Positions 10,135 to 23,086 of a stretch of 64,000 nucleotides of DNA are shown in pieces. Below the pieces are notes generated by a model. That model searched no databases, was not told where the DNA came from, and saw nothing but the letters and a program-made list of their open reading frames with translations. The stretch is from Aedes albopictus. Lineage: Eukaryota; Arthropoda; Insecta; Diptera; Culicidae. The stretch spans positions 11,176,252-11,240,251 of the forward strand of contig NC_085137.1 of the NCBI RefSeq assembly GCF_035046485.1, given 5' to 3'. The translations under genes and the position numbers were made by a program. The stretch's first letter is position 1, and every line of letters starts with the position of its first letter.

Positions 10135-13100
10135 ATCCTGGAGGAATGATTAAAGGAACTCCTCGAGCAAAAGAATTCCTAGAGGAATTTTTGAGAAATA
10201 TCTGAAGAAATTCATTGATGAATCCCTGGAGGAATTCCTGAAGAAATTCCTGGAGAAATTCCTGGCAAAATCCATGGAGGAATACCTGAAGATTTTTTTT
10301 TTTTTCGAGGAACTCCTGGAACAGTTCCAGGAGAAGTTTTTTTCTGGAGAAATCCGTGGATAAATTCTTGTAGGAATACCTAGAGGAATTCTTGGAGGAA
10401 TTCATGAACTTTTTTTTAGATGATTTTCTGGAACAATAGTTGTCCCAGGAGATTCCTTGAAAAATTCCAGAAAAAAATCTGAAAAAAATTCTTTAGAAAT
10501 CCCTGGAGAAATTTCTCGAGGAATTCCTGAAAGAGTTCCGGGAGAAATTTCTTCAGGATTTTCTGGAGAAATCCGAGCAGGATTTCCTTTGGGAGTACTT
10601 GCAGAAATTCCTGGAGGAATCTTTGTAGAAATTCCCGGAGGTATTCAAGATGGAATTAACGAAGGAATTGTTGAAGGAATAATGGAGGAGTTCCCGAAAG
10701 AATTATTTGAAGTATTTTTAGCGAAACATTCCTGAAGAAATTCCTGGATGATTTTTTTGAGGAATCTCTGGAGAAATTCCTGGAAGAATCCATGTTTGCA
10801 TTCCGGGAGGTATTTCTGGATAAATTCCTGAAGATTTTTTTGGTGGAATAACTAGCAAAATTCTTCAATGAATTCTTTCAGGAATTTCTGGACAAATATT
10901 TAAGGCTTCCTGGAGGAATGTCTAGAGGAACTCCTGGAGAAAATTGTGAAGGATTTTATTGAGTAATTTCTGAAGAAACTCATGGATGAACTTCTGGATG
11001 AATTCCCGAAGAAATTCCTGGAGAAATCCATGGAGAAATCCCTAAAGGAATTCCTAAAGAAATTCCCAGAAAAGATCCGGGGAAAATCTTTGCTGTAATC
11101 CTGAAGGAATCATTGATGAATCCTTGGAGAATTCCTAGAAAACTTTCTGGAAGAATCCTTACAGAGGTTTTTGGAGAAATCCTGCAAAAAATGAAGGAAT
11201 TCCTGGAAAAATTATTGGAGGATTTCCTGAAGGAATTCTTTGAAAAATTTCTGGAAAAATATCTGCGGCTTTCTGGAGGAATGATTTAAGGAACTCCTCG
11301 AGCAATTTCTGAAAGATTTCCTGGAGGGATTTTTGAGGAATATCTGAAGAAATTCATTGGTGGAATTCCTGGCGAAATCCATAGAGGAATCCCTGGAAGA
11401 AATATCTAGGAATTCCTTTAACAGTTCCAGGAGAAGTTTTTTTTTCTGGAGAAATTCGAGGAATTCTTGGGGTATCCATGAAGAATTTTTTAGAGGATTT
11501 TCTGGAGCAAAAACTAGAGAAATTTTTATAGTTGTCCCAGGAGATTCCTAGAAAAATTCCAGGAAACAAATCCTGACAAATTTCTGTAGAAATCCCTGGA
11601 AAAATTTCTCGACGAATTCCTGTAAGAGTTCCGGGAGAAATTTCTTCAGGATTTTCTGGAGAAATCCGAGCAGGAATTTCTTAAGGTATCCTTGTAGAAA
11701 TTCCTGGAGTAATCCCTGTTGAAATTCAAGATGGAATTACTGAAGAAATTTTTGAAGGAATGAATGGAGGAATTCCCGAAATAATTCTTTGAGGTATTTT
11801 TTGCGAAACATTCCTGGAGGAATTCCTGGAGAAATTCCTGGATGATTTTCTTGAGGAATCTCTGGAGAAATTTCTGGAAGAATCCATGTTTGCATTCCGG
11901 GAGGTATTTCTGGATAAATTCCTCCAGAATTTTTTGGAGGAATTCATTTATGAATTCTTAGAGGAATAACTAGAGAAATTCCTGGATGAATTCTTTCAGG
12001 AATTTATGGACAAATATTTAAAGCTTCCTGGAGGAATGTCTGGAGGAACTCCTCAAGGATTTAATGAAGGATTTTTTGAGCAATTTCTGAAGAAACTCAT
12101 GGATGAATTCCCGAAGAAATTCCTGGAGAAATCCATGAAGAAATCTCTGGAGGAATTCCTAGAGAAATTCTCGGAAAAGATCCGGGAAAAATTCTTTTAG
12201 GATTTTCTGGAGGAATTAGTCGTTGAATTTCTGGAAGAATGCCTGGAGACAATATTGGAGGAATTCTTGCAGAAATGAAGGAATTCCGGCAGCAATATCT
12301 AGAGGTATTTCATGAGGATTCCATAGAAGTATCCCTGGAGGAGTTCCTAGAAGAGTTCTGGGAGAAATTGATTTATAATGATGTGGAGGATTCCGTGAAG
12401 GATTTCCTGGAAAAATCCCTGGATGAATGCCTTTAGAAATTTCTGGTGGAATCCATAGAGGGAGGAATTTCTGAAGGAATTCCTGAAAAAATCCTGGAAA
12501 AATTCCTGGGGGAATCCATGGAGGTATCCCTGGAGGAATTCTTGGAAGGGTTCCGGGAGACATTCCTTTAAGATTCTCAGGAGGAATTCTAACAGAAATT
12601 CCTAGAGGATTTTTTGGAGCAATTCCAGGAGGTATTTCTGGATGAATTTTTGAAGAAATTCATGAATAAATCGTTGAAGGAATGAATCCTTGAAGAAGTC
12701 CTCGAGAATTTGCTGTTGAATTTCCTGGAGGAATCCATGGAAGAATTGCTCGAGAAATTCCAGGAGGAATTCCTGGAAGAGTTCCGGGAGATATTCCTTT
12801 AGGATTTTCTGGAGGAATCTGTAGAGCAATTCCTTGAAGAATCCCTGGAGGAAATATTGAAGAAATTCTGGCAGACATTCCTAGAGGATTTTTTCTAGCA
12901 GAAATTTCATGAGGAATCTCTGAAGGCATTCCTGGGAGAAATTCTGGAGGAATTCCTGGCGGTAATTCTGAAGAAAATTCTGGAGTATTTACTGTTGGAA
13001 TTATTTGGGGAAATTCTGGTGAAATATAAGAGGCTCCATGGAGAAATTTCTGAAGGAACTCCTCGAGGAATTTCTGAAGGATTTTTTTTAAGAATTTGTA

Positions 13101-15091
13101 AAGAAATTTTTTAACGAATCCCTGCAGGAACTCCTTGAGAAACTCCTAAAAATGTTCTGGGGAAATTCTTTGAGGAATGCAAGGTGAAATCTCTGTAGTT
13201 CTGGTGAAAATTCCCAGAGGATTTTTAGAGGAATCCATGGAGGAGTTCCCGGTAGAATTTCTGGCGTGCTTTCTTAAGAAATTTCTGAGATAATTCCCGG
13301 AGGAATTTTTCGGAATTTCTGAAGAAATTCATGGATGAATCCTCGGAGGAATTCCTGAAGAAATGTCTTGAGAATTTCCTGGAGGAATCCATGGGGGAAT
13401 TTTTCGAGGAACTCTAGGAGGAATTCCTGGAAGAGTTCCGTTTAAAATTCATTTAAAATTATCTGGAGGAATCCGAGGAAGGAATTTCTAGAAGGAATAT
13501 TGTAGGAATTCTGACAGTCATTCCTCAAAGAAAATTTCAGGAGGAATCTCTGGAGGAATTATTGGAGTATTTACCAGAGGAATTTTTTGAGGAATTTCTG
13601 GTGAAATATATTAGGCTTTCTGGAAAAAATAATAGAGGAATGTCTGAAGGAACTTCTCGAGGAATTTCTGAAGGAATATCTGGAGGAATTTCTGAAGACA
13701 TTCATTATTGCATCCCTGGAGGAATTCCTGAAGAAAATTAAGGAAAAAATCCTGGAGAAATTCCTAGGGGATTCCGCGGAATTATTCAAGGAACTCCTGG
13801 AGGAATTCCTGGAAGAGTTTTGGGTGAAATCACTTTAGGATTTTCTGGTGGAGTCCATGGATAAATTTCGGGGAGAAATCCCTGGAGGCATCACGGAGGA
13901 ATTTCTTGAGGAACTACTCGACCAAATTCTGAAGGAATACCTGGAGCAATTTTTTGAAAAATTTCTGAAGAAATTTATGAATGAATTCCTGCAGGAATTC
14001 TTGGATAAATTGCTGGAAAAATCCTGAAGAAATTCGTGGAGGAATCCGTGGAGGATTTCCTGGACAAATTCCTTGCGGAATTCCTCGAGGAATTCTTGTG
14101 TGATTGAACCAAATCGTGAATATCTGTGGATGTGGATATCCAGGGTTCCGGGAGACATTCTTGGGGTACTCAGGCAGAAATTCCTAGAGGATTTTGACAG
14201 ACAGACATTCAGGGTTTTTCCTAGAAAAATGTCAGGAGGGATCTCTGGAGGAATATTAGGAGTATTTACTGGAGAAATTCCTGGAGGATTTATTTGAGGA
14301 ATTTCTGGAGAAATATATGAAGCTTCCTGGAGAAATTTCTGAAAGAACTCCTCGAGGAATTTCTGGAGGATTCCCTGGAGGTATTCCTGGAAGAAATCAC
14401 TGGTTGTATATTGGAGGAATTTCTAAAGAAATGTCTGAGGAACCCCTCGAGGAATTTCTTAAGGAATATCTGGAGGAATTTTTGAAGAAATTCATGATTG
14501 AATCCTGAAAAAAATCCTGGAAAAATTACTGGAAGAATCTGTGGAGGATTTGCTGTAGAGATTCCTCGCGAAATTTTTGGAAGAGTTCCGGGAGACATTC
14601 TTTTAGGATTCTCTGGAGAAATTCTGGCAGGAATTCCTACAGAATTTTCTGGAGAAATCCCTGGAGGAATTCTAGGAGGATTTTTTTTGAGGAATTCCTG
14701 TAGGAATTTCTGGCGTTATTTTTCGAGAAATTTCTGAAGGAATTTCTGGAGGAATTTGTTGAGGAATGCAAGGAAGATATTCTGCAGAAATTCCTTTAGG
14801 ATTTTCTGGGGGATTCCGTGGAGCAATTCCTAGAGGAATCCCTGGAGGAGAAATTGGGGGAATTCTGGCAGACATTCCTAGAGGATTTTTCCTACTAGAA
14901 ATTTCAGGAGGAATTCCTGGAGGTAATTTAGGATGAATTCCTGGAGTATTTACTGGAGGAATTCCTGGAGGAATTATTTGAGGAATTTCTGGAGAAATAT
15001 ATGAGACTTCCTGGAGGAATTTCTGAAGGAGTTATTGGAAGATTTTTTGGGGGAATTGCTGGAGGAACTCCTGCACAAATCTTTGGAGAAA
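10135..15091. repeat. GGAATTCCTGGA-type satellite, about 5 kb
   Basis: Degenerate tandem DNA of 12-18-bp words around GGAATTCCTGGA / GAAATTCCTG / GGAATCC. Longer phrases recur at about 1.1 kb: the phrase GTTCCGGGAGAAATTTCTTC occurs near 10537 and 11629, and a CCTGGAGGAATGTCT phrase near 10910 and 12020. The open frames rich in Pro-Gly-Ile or Arg-Asn-Ser-Ser are translations of the repeat and are not called as genes. Related degenerate DNA appears elsewhere in the window (24490-24770, 31800-33200, 50180-51720, 53940-54310). Confidence 0.9.
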
Positions 15092-15100
15092 TCCCCGAGG

Positions 15101-15540
15101 TCGCCGGGGCCCGTGGCGTAGTTGGTCACACGTTCGCTTCATATGCGGATGGTCATGGGTTTGATTCCTAGCCCCGGCACTTGTAATTTTTCGTCAGTTG
15201 CTTTTCCCCCGAGAGCAACTGACACTGACCCTCTTCTGAGCCCCATGGCTCAAACGGACCCGGATACCTGGACATCGGCGAACTGCTACTCATAATGGAC
15301 CCCCAATTGGACTGGAAAGGAACAACGGCCATCCATCATCATCCTTGTGCTCATCATTCTACTAGGTATAAAGTAGAAAAAAGTGAAAGCAGCAGAAAGG
15401 CAACCAGTTCAATGAAGTAGAATATAATCTAGGCGCTGTACAAAAAATGTAAGTGCAGCGTCAAATGAAATTGCTCACGTAGTGCCCCAGTGGACAATAG
15501 AGCTGCAAATTAAGTTAAGTGATTAAGAATAAAAAAAAAA
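15101..15540 (+). mobile_element. tRNA-derived SINE with exact target duplication
   Basis: A 440-bp element with a tRNA-like head: GTGGCGTAGTTGG as A box and GGTTTGATTCC as B box, and a GCCGGGGC...GCCCCGGC acceptor-like pairing at about 15103-15178. It ends in an A-rich tail (15531-15540). TCCCCGAGG is duplicated at 15092-15100 and 15541-15549. It is inserted in the GGAATTCC satellite, so it is younger than that array. Confidence 0.85.
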
Positions 15541-15946
15541 TCCCCGAGGAATCTTTGTAGATTGCAACAAGGATTCCGATCAAAATGTTCTATCTAGGAA
15601 TTCTAACATTCTCCAATTCTAGCAACACTAATTGTCCAGGATCAAAATCCTTTCTCAACAACCATTTTTTTTTCTATAATTGATAAATTTTCTCGATATT
15701 CTCCATTGTATTTGATACGATTATAAAATTTTATAAGAGTCGAGATAATGAGTACATATTAAAGTTTCGCATTGTCTTGAAATGATCACCATCCGAAGCC
15801 TTCTCTAGAATCCCAATATGAAGTACTTGGCGATGTTAGCACCACAACATGTTGAAACCCCTACTTGGGAATTCATATTGCGTGTAGCACCATAAGCCTA
15901 TTTTGCACCATGATCATACATATATTGCACCATTATTATGGTGCCC
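15541..15946. other. Low-complexity AT-rich end of the 10-kb element
   Basis: Short remnants of GGAATCTTTG-type satellite, then AT-rich DNA, then a few GCACCAT words near 15838 and 15905-15946 before the right terminal inverted repeat. No gene seen. Confidence 0.5.
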
Positions 15947-15977
15947 CCCCTAAGCAAGAACCCTGCGCACGCTAGTG

Positions 15978-17145
15978 CTTCCTCATACGGCGTGGGAGGC
16001 CAGACCGTTGGCTCGTGCTGAGGGAACAGTCCGTCTACTATGGCTTTCAGCTTTTCTGGACACCTCTCGGGTGGGGTCGCTGGGCCTTTTATCCTTGACA
16101 TAGCTACTCTGTAGGCATCTCCCCATGGATTTACGTCCGCGTTACGGCAGAGTTCCTGCATGCAAGCTGCTTTGCTGAGCTTGATGCCTTTTTTGAGGGC
16201 CGCTCTTGCCGCCCTAATCAAAGGTCTGCGCTCTTCCCTTTCCTCATCAGTGTGAGCCCGTTGCATTCTTCTCCTAGCTGGAAGACAGTTCCGACGGAGT
16301 TCGGCGATCCTCCCATTCCACCAGTAGACTGGTCGGCGGACGTCCCGCGGCTGTATCTTCCTCGGCATAGTTGCATCGCAAGCTCGAACGAGAACCGAAA
16401 CCAGTTCATCCGGACTCAGGTTCAGCATATTGCGTTCATACCGAAGCGCTTCTGCGAACACTTCTTCATCGAATGCTTCTGTTCTCCACTTCCGCCCTTT
16501 GGAATCATCCCCACGTGCCGCCGTCTGTACCCGTTCTCCAAGACAGTATCGGATCGCTTGGTGATCACTATGCGTATAATCTTCGCAGACTCTCCAATTC
16601 ATGCTTCTCACTACAGTCGGACTACAGAACGTCACGTCGATGATAGACTCTCTGCCTTCTCTTCGATAGGTGCTTGTGGATCCTTCGTTGGCTAGAACTA
16701 AGTTCAGTCTGGATACTGTTTCCAGCAGGCTCCATCCTCTGGGGTTTGTGAGGCGGCTACCCCACTCAACTGCCCAGGCATTAAAATCGCCGGCAATGAT
16801 GACTGGCCTCCTGTCGCCAAGTTTCTCTAATATTTGGTCCAGCACCTGATTGAACCGCTCTATCGCCCAGCGTGGAGGTGCATAGCAGCTACATATGTAC
16901 ACGCCGTTAACCTTGGCTATAACGAAACCCTCTATCGCGCGATACACCACTTCCTGCAGGGGATATCTTCCAACCGCCCAAATCGCAGCGGTTCCAGCTT
17001 CATCTGCTACCCAGTTACCATTTCCGGATGGGATACGGTACGGATCCGAGATGATTGCTACGTCGCACTTCGCTTCCTTCGTGGATTGGCACAGCAGTTG
17101 CTGCGCGGTATCACAGTGGTTGAGATTTATTTGCACTACCTCCAC
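15978..17145 (-). CDS. LINE copy B ORF2, N-terminal part: APE-type endonuclease
   Basis: Open frame for the apurinic-type endonuclease that nicks the target DNA for target-primed reverse transcription. Landmarks are [10 protein letters not shown] (residues 3-12), ISDPYR (32-37), CSCYAPPRW (85-93), GDFNAWAVEWGS (119-130) and THSDHQAIRY with the catalytic SDH (191-200). After the endonuclease an Arg-rich linker leads towards the RT domain. The frame overlaps the end of ORF1 by about 10 bp in another frame, so ORF2 probably starts by reinitiation or frameshifting; the first codon seen in frame is GTG. Reading into 15977 enters the terminal repeat of the 10-kb insertion. Confidence 0.88.
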
Positions 17146-18558
17146 TGCGATTTACCGGACATCGCCTGTTTGAATGTTGGACATTTTGGGCCACCAGTAA
17201 AGTGGTCCCTGCGCCCCTCGTTTTCACAGATGATGCACTTTGGTGGCTTCTTACACTCTTGTGCCTTATGGCCTTCATCTCCGCATCTCCTGCACAGTTT
17301 CGATCTATCTGGTCCACGGCAGTTCCGTGCCAGATGTCCAAACTCTTGGCATCTGAAGCATATCTCCGGTTGCTGAGAAACCCGCAGTGAGCATTCTGAA
17401 AACCCGACTTTCACTTTGCCAATTCGCAACGCCTTGTCGGCAGCATCCACCGGGAGCTTGATAGCCGCAACCTGCGTCCCGGAAGGTCCCCTTCTTAGTC
17501 GGACTGACATTTCAACGTCTCCTATTTCCATTTGCTCCTTAATTGCAGTTTTTACTTCTTCCGCCGTAGTTATCTCGTCTATGTCGACGCATTGCAGAAC
17601 CACTTCTGGCGTAACAGCTCGGACCTGCGCAGTGTCTCCCACGACGCTCGCTGCAAGCTCCTTATACGAAGAGCTCTTGTTCTTCGAGTCCTTTTTCAGC
17701 TCGAGGATCATTTCTCCAGACCGTGTGCGCCTGACTTTTTGTACGTCCGCGCCAAAGTCCTTAAGCTCCGGAGCCGTTCTTATGGTACGTAGAACCTCGA
17801 GGTAACTTTCCTCACGGGTCTTCACCACAATCGCTTCGCCCTTCTTTTTGACGCTTCTCCTAATTGCTTTTGGTCTTGCGCCTGCGTTCGTCTGCTTTGC
17901 CTTGCCCTTTCTTTGCACAGTCTGCCACTGGGTGTCTCTGTTGCCGACACCGACCTGTTCTGCCTCTGCGGCAGCCAATCGCTTGCGCAGATTGTCTCTC
18001 TGCCTTTTAGAGCCTCCTGGCCTTTCATCTCCTGGCGAGGATCGGTGTCTCTTTGTCGCAGACATCAGTGTGTTTTCCGTTTGCGCTAGTTTCTCCTTCT
18101 TGCCGAGGTTTCCCGGGACTGTTCTCGGTGTTTGCTGTTGCAGCGTTTTAGCAGCGAGAGCGTTTTTCGTCGATGCCAATTCGCTTTCGGCTATTTCCGC
18201 TCTCTGCAACACGTTGGTCCACTCCTTGACGGCTGATCCAAGAGCTCTCCGGATCTTTAACACCAGCTCCTTGATGTCCTTGTGCACATTGTGTTTCTTG
18301 TCGACGAATTCGTGGAGCTCTTCCACCCAGTTCTTCGCCACTAGAACCTTGCTGGGGCACGCCCCATCCGCTATTCGTCGGCAGCTGCTGCTGTTGCACT
18401 TGGGCCACCATTTGCTGCTGCTGCTGTTGCTCCTGTTGTACACTGTGGTTATGTTCGTGTACCGCGCTTCGCTGCAAGAACGCTTCTTGTTGCTGTTCCG
18501 CTTCTTCTCTTTGCTGAGGAGACCTCATCAATCCTCCTCTGGCGAACGGATTCGCCAC
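17136..18558 (-). CDS. LINE copy B ORF1: gag-like RNA-binding protein, one frameshift
   Basis: A minus-strand ORF1 with a Gln-rich N-terminus, a predicted charged/coiled middle ([20 protein letters not shown]), a basic region, and C-terminal CCHC zinc knuckles ([28 protein letters not shown], and a third Cys pair CIIC). It binds element RNA and forms ribonucleoprotein particles. The likely start is ATG at 18556-18558 (MANPFARGG...), only about 13 bp inside the element. The frame from that start and the 435-codon frame that holds the rest (from 18443) differ by one step, so a one-base indel lies near 18350-18440 in CAG-rich DNA. The stop overlaps the ORF2 beginning. Confidence 0.85.
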
Positions 18559-18571
18559 CTTTCCGCTGTTA

Positions 18572-19850
<1,279 letters not shown>

Positions 19851-19942
19851 GGGTATGTGTCTATGTGGGTATTTTGGGGGCCAGGGAAAGGTTCTTAGCT
19901 TGCTGTGAGATCTCTCCGGTCTCTGGAACAGGGAGTTCTTAT

Positions 19943-20117
19943 TCTTCTTCTGTATGGTTCTACGTTCCCACTGGAACTTGGCCAGCCTTTCTCCAACTTA
20001 GTGTTCTCTGAGCACTTCCACAGTTAGTAATTGGAGAGCTTTCTTTGACAGCAATGAATAAATGCATGAATAAATTAGTATATTATATTGTGAGGCAAGC
20101 ACAACGATACACTATGC
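19943..20117 (-). mobile_element. Feilai-like SINE, 3' part (split by a hAT element)
   Basis: On the minus strand this is the tail half of a SINE also seen complete at 49267-49533: GAGGCAAGCACAA, TTAGTAATTG, CCACTGGAACTTGG and a TTCTTCTTC (AAGAAG) tail. The head half resumes at 21639. Confidence 0.8.
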
Positions 20118-21638
20118 CAGTACTTCCCAAACTGTGCGCCGCGGCGCCCTGGTGCGCCGTGAACATTTCTCAGGTGCGCCGCAAGCTCTTGAGCTAAAAT
20201 AAAAAGAACAATCTCTTATTGTTCAAAACATCGAAACATCGTTTTTGCAGTTTTGTTTTGTTTAGTAAAACTAGTGTTGCCTCACAGCCTTTTTTATTTT
20301 ATTCCAAACTCTGGCTTTTTTTTATTTGAGAAAGACATCGAAAGAAAGTCACTAAGGAGATTTTCTTTCTTCCAAAATTGGAATTGAAACCTGTTTAAAC
20401 ATAAATATTCCAAAGTAATCTATCTAATATTTCACAAATGTTATTTCTGGTATCTTCACAAAACTTAAATTATACCAAATTTTCAAATTTCCGATGATCC
20501 GAAAATTTTTGTTGAGCTTCTGAAATTGTTATTTGGACTTTTTATACTTCAGCTTAGTTTTCGATTTCATGCTTGTAACTCAAAGTCAATATTTCAAGGA
20601 CCTTTTTGAAGCTGTTTTCAGAATCATGACTGTCAATCTCCCGGTCTTCATGCCGTCTCAAACAGTTCGGGCGACATTCACTATCGCAAAACAATTCTGC
20701 GACAATGTGTTTGTCGGTTTCATGCAAGGGGACGGCAACCTATTTTTTCACTATGGAGTTTGACAGGTTGGATTGTGCCTCCTTACGTGGAGCATAAATT
20801 TATACTCCAGCCAAAATATTCACCAACACAGTCGTGAAATTTGAATGTTTACCTTGTATACGAGGGATATCGGTGCAAAACGCTTACATCATATTAGATC
20901 TCATAAAAGTGTTGATCATGAAAAAGCGGCATTAATTGATAATTTTCAATTTCAGAGTGTCGATGTTTAGGTAAAGTTCCTACAGAGAGTGAGAATTGCT
21001 TGTGAAAAGACACACAATACCTCTTTTCGCAAACTATGTTCGCCAAAGTGCGTTTTTCCTTATTTCCTCCCGCTGCTGTATTGAGTAAATGTTGGTATTA
21101 GTGAGCACTGGTTGCGCATGATAAGCGGCAACAAAATAAGATCATCGTAGCATGCCCGTGGTTTCATGCATACATAATTCTGAAAAACCCTCTTTTTTGA
21201 GTTATGCCTCTCTTCCATGAAAACGAAAAAACTGAGTCGTCATCGTCACTTTCACAAGTTCTAAAAACAATCTATTTTTATATCTATTGGATGTTAAGAA
21301 AAAAAATATTGAAGTTTTTTTTTCGATTTGTGTTTGAATTTTTAAGTGAAAGTGTTCGCGTTAAACTAGACGAATTTTCGGACAGCAAAGATAAACAATT
21401 CGACAGCTCTGAAGCTTTTCGGTATTTTGATGCAAATGTTTCATTATATGTAGAAGAATTATAGTATTTGGAAAATAACGTACTTGATTCGATATCTTAA
21501 GTGCTTGCTGGACATTTTTGCCTGGACGCCGACTTAACACTTGGTCGATTAAACTTCTTTGTAAAAAATGTTGGCACGCCGCGACATTTTGAGAAATTTC
21601 AAAAGGCGCCGCGGTATCAAAAAGTTTGGGAACCTCTA
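20118..21638. mobile_element. hAT-type element splitting a SINE
   Basis: The left end CAGTACTTCCCAAACT and the reverse complement of the right end TAGAGGTTCCCAAACTTT are imperfect hAT-type inverted repeats, followed by mirrored GCCGCGGCGCC motifs. CACTATGC is duplicated at 20110-20117 and 21639-21646. Two frames (20533-20763 and 21204-21464) could be decayed transposase, but no hAT domain or catalytic motif is recognisable. The 1,521-bp length suggests an internally deleted copy. Confidence 0.8.
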
Positions 21639-21735
21639 CACTATGCCCAGGGAGTTAAGAAAATTTTCTTGACCGGAACGGGAATCGAACCCGCCGTCTT
21701 CGCCGTCTGGGCTAACTGGAGACGCCGTAATATAG
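21639..21735 (-). mobile_element. Feilai-like SINE, tRNA-like head part
   Basis: The minus strand reads GGCGGGTTCGATTCCCGTTCC, a good B box, preceded by a diverged tRNA-like 5' end (GTCTCCAGTTAGCCCAGACG). It aligns with the SINE at 49267-49533 and is the other half of 19943-20117. Confidence 0.75.
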
Positions 21736-21773
21736 TTCGATAAGATTTGTATTAAAAATGCCGTGCCATTAAT

Positions 21774-21850
21774 TGACTCGGTTGCTTAGTTGGTAAAGGA
21801 CTTGTACAGCGTATACGGATCATGAGTTCAAATCTCACTTGAGCTGTGTC
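21774..21850 (+). other. tRNA-like segment with T-rich terminator
   Basis: TTGCTTAGTTGGTAAAGG resembles an A box, TGAG-TTCAAAT-CTCA a T arm and B box, and a T7 run follows within a few bases. The anticodon arm can pair (TTGTA with TACGG), but position 33 is not T and the D arm is weak. Most likely a tRNA pseudogene or SINE head, not a working tRNA. Confidence 0.35.
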
Positions 21851-21859
21851 TTTTTTTCA

Positions 21860-22171
21860 ATTTTGACCAATAATTTACCCATCTGTACAGTGTACACATG
21901 TACGTTGAGTTATTTGAAAATCATAATTGATACCATACGGGTTGGTATTACCGAAAATTTGCACTTTGAGTGAGTGGCAGATATGCTCTAGAAGGACTCT
22001 TTAAGGAATAATCTCATGCATTTCCCTAAAGATTCCTATAACGGTTCCTCTAAAGCGTCCTCTAGGAATATTAAAAATGATTTCTCTAAGGATTCTAACA
22101 AAATTATCCCTATAATTTTTGCAGATATTTCTTCAACAACTCCTCCCGGAATTTTCTCCAGAACCCTTATA
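21860..22171. other. Non-coding stretch with weak satellite traces
   Basis: No gene seen. After 21990 there are degenerate TTCCTCTAA / GATTCCTA words related to the GGAATTCC satellite. Confidence 0.4.
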
Positions 22172-23078
22172 CAGGGTGTTCAATAAGTTCGGATACACCA
22201 TATAACTTGAATTAATTTCACATCTGTAATTCAGATTTTCAAAGTAAATGTATTTATTGAAAGGTCATATAACACTGGTCAAATATAGCATATGGTTTTG
22301 AATAAAGTATTTTTCTACTTTTTTATATAAGCCTTAGATGTATCTAAAGTTTGTTAGCTCCGGCACGCTGGAATAATTTTCGATAAGTTGCTCAAGCTAC
22401 AGAAGTCTAAAACGTTGACTTTTGAGTTTACATCTCACTATACTAAATTAAAATATCTAAATTAATAGACAAAAGCTTTACACTGCTATTTCAGTGATGG
22501 TATGGTGATTAATTTGCAAGTTTAGTCAAAATGTGCTTAAATCTATGAAAAAGGCATAAATACATTATATAAAGCCAATTTTGGTTCAAATTTGCCACAA
22601 TAGGGATATAATCAAGTTTTGGAAAAGAAAATTATGGATAAAACTGAGATATAACGCACCCATGCTTTTTGACAAAACAAAAATCATTGAAACAGGTACA
22701 GCGGCAATTTTAGCAATTTTAAAGATCAAAATAAAATGAGTCCGTACTTCACCCAATCTGAATCTTATAGATTATTTCGTATGGCCATAGTTGCTACCAC
22801 TTATGCTGAGGACAATAACCTAATTTGATTTAACTTAACACCATTACTCAATAAAAACTAGACGAAATACCAATGACAGACGTGCGTGCCGGCCGAAAGG
22901 AACTTGAGACACATTTGCCATTATTACAAAAGGATAAAGGACAGTTTATTTCAAAACATATATTGTATTTGATCAGTGTTATGTGAGCTTTCAATTAACA
23001 CATTCACTTTGCAAATCTGAATTACAGATGGGAAATAAATTCAATTTTACTGTGTATCCGAACTTATTGAACACCGTG
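22172..23078. mobile_element. Tc1/mariner-type MITE (CAGGGTGTTCAATAAG ends)
   Basis: CAGGGTGTTCAATAAGTTCG and the mirrored right end (CACGGTGTTCAATAAG) extend into inverted arms of about 80 bp (both contain CATCTGTAATTCAGATT). TA flanks both ends (22170-22171 and 23079-23080). No transposase frame; non-autonomous. Confidence 0.85.
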
Positions 23079-23086
23079 TATAATTA

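Larger units (their letters stand above)
5947..15977. mobile_element. 10-kb TIR element with 8-bp TSD, filled with satellite DNA
   Basis: The left end CACTAGCGTGCACAGGG and the reverse complement of the right end CACTAGCGTGCGCAGGG match at 16 of 17 positions, followed on both sides by G-rich tracts. CTTCCTCA is duplicated exactly at 5939-5946 and 15978-15985. An 8-bp duplication with a CAC/CAG...GCG...AGGGGG-type end resembles hAT elements of the Tip100/Zaphod sort; assignment to hAT is inferred. No transposase-like frame exists inside. The content is two satellite blocks, an inserted TIR element (7813-9409) and a SINE (15101-15540). It interrupts LINE copy B in frame. Confidence 0.85.

Noticed and set aside
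10112..14875. Many frames rich in Pro-Gly-Ile or Arg-Asn-Ser in the satellite
   Set aside because: They appear in several frames and on both strands and follow the repeat unit; no start context or domain.
21774..21850. Functional tRNA gene
   Set aside because: Position 33 is not T and the D arm does not pair; called only as tRNA-like.
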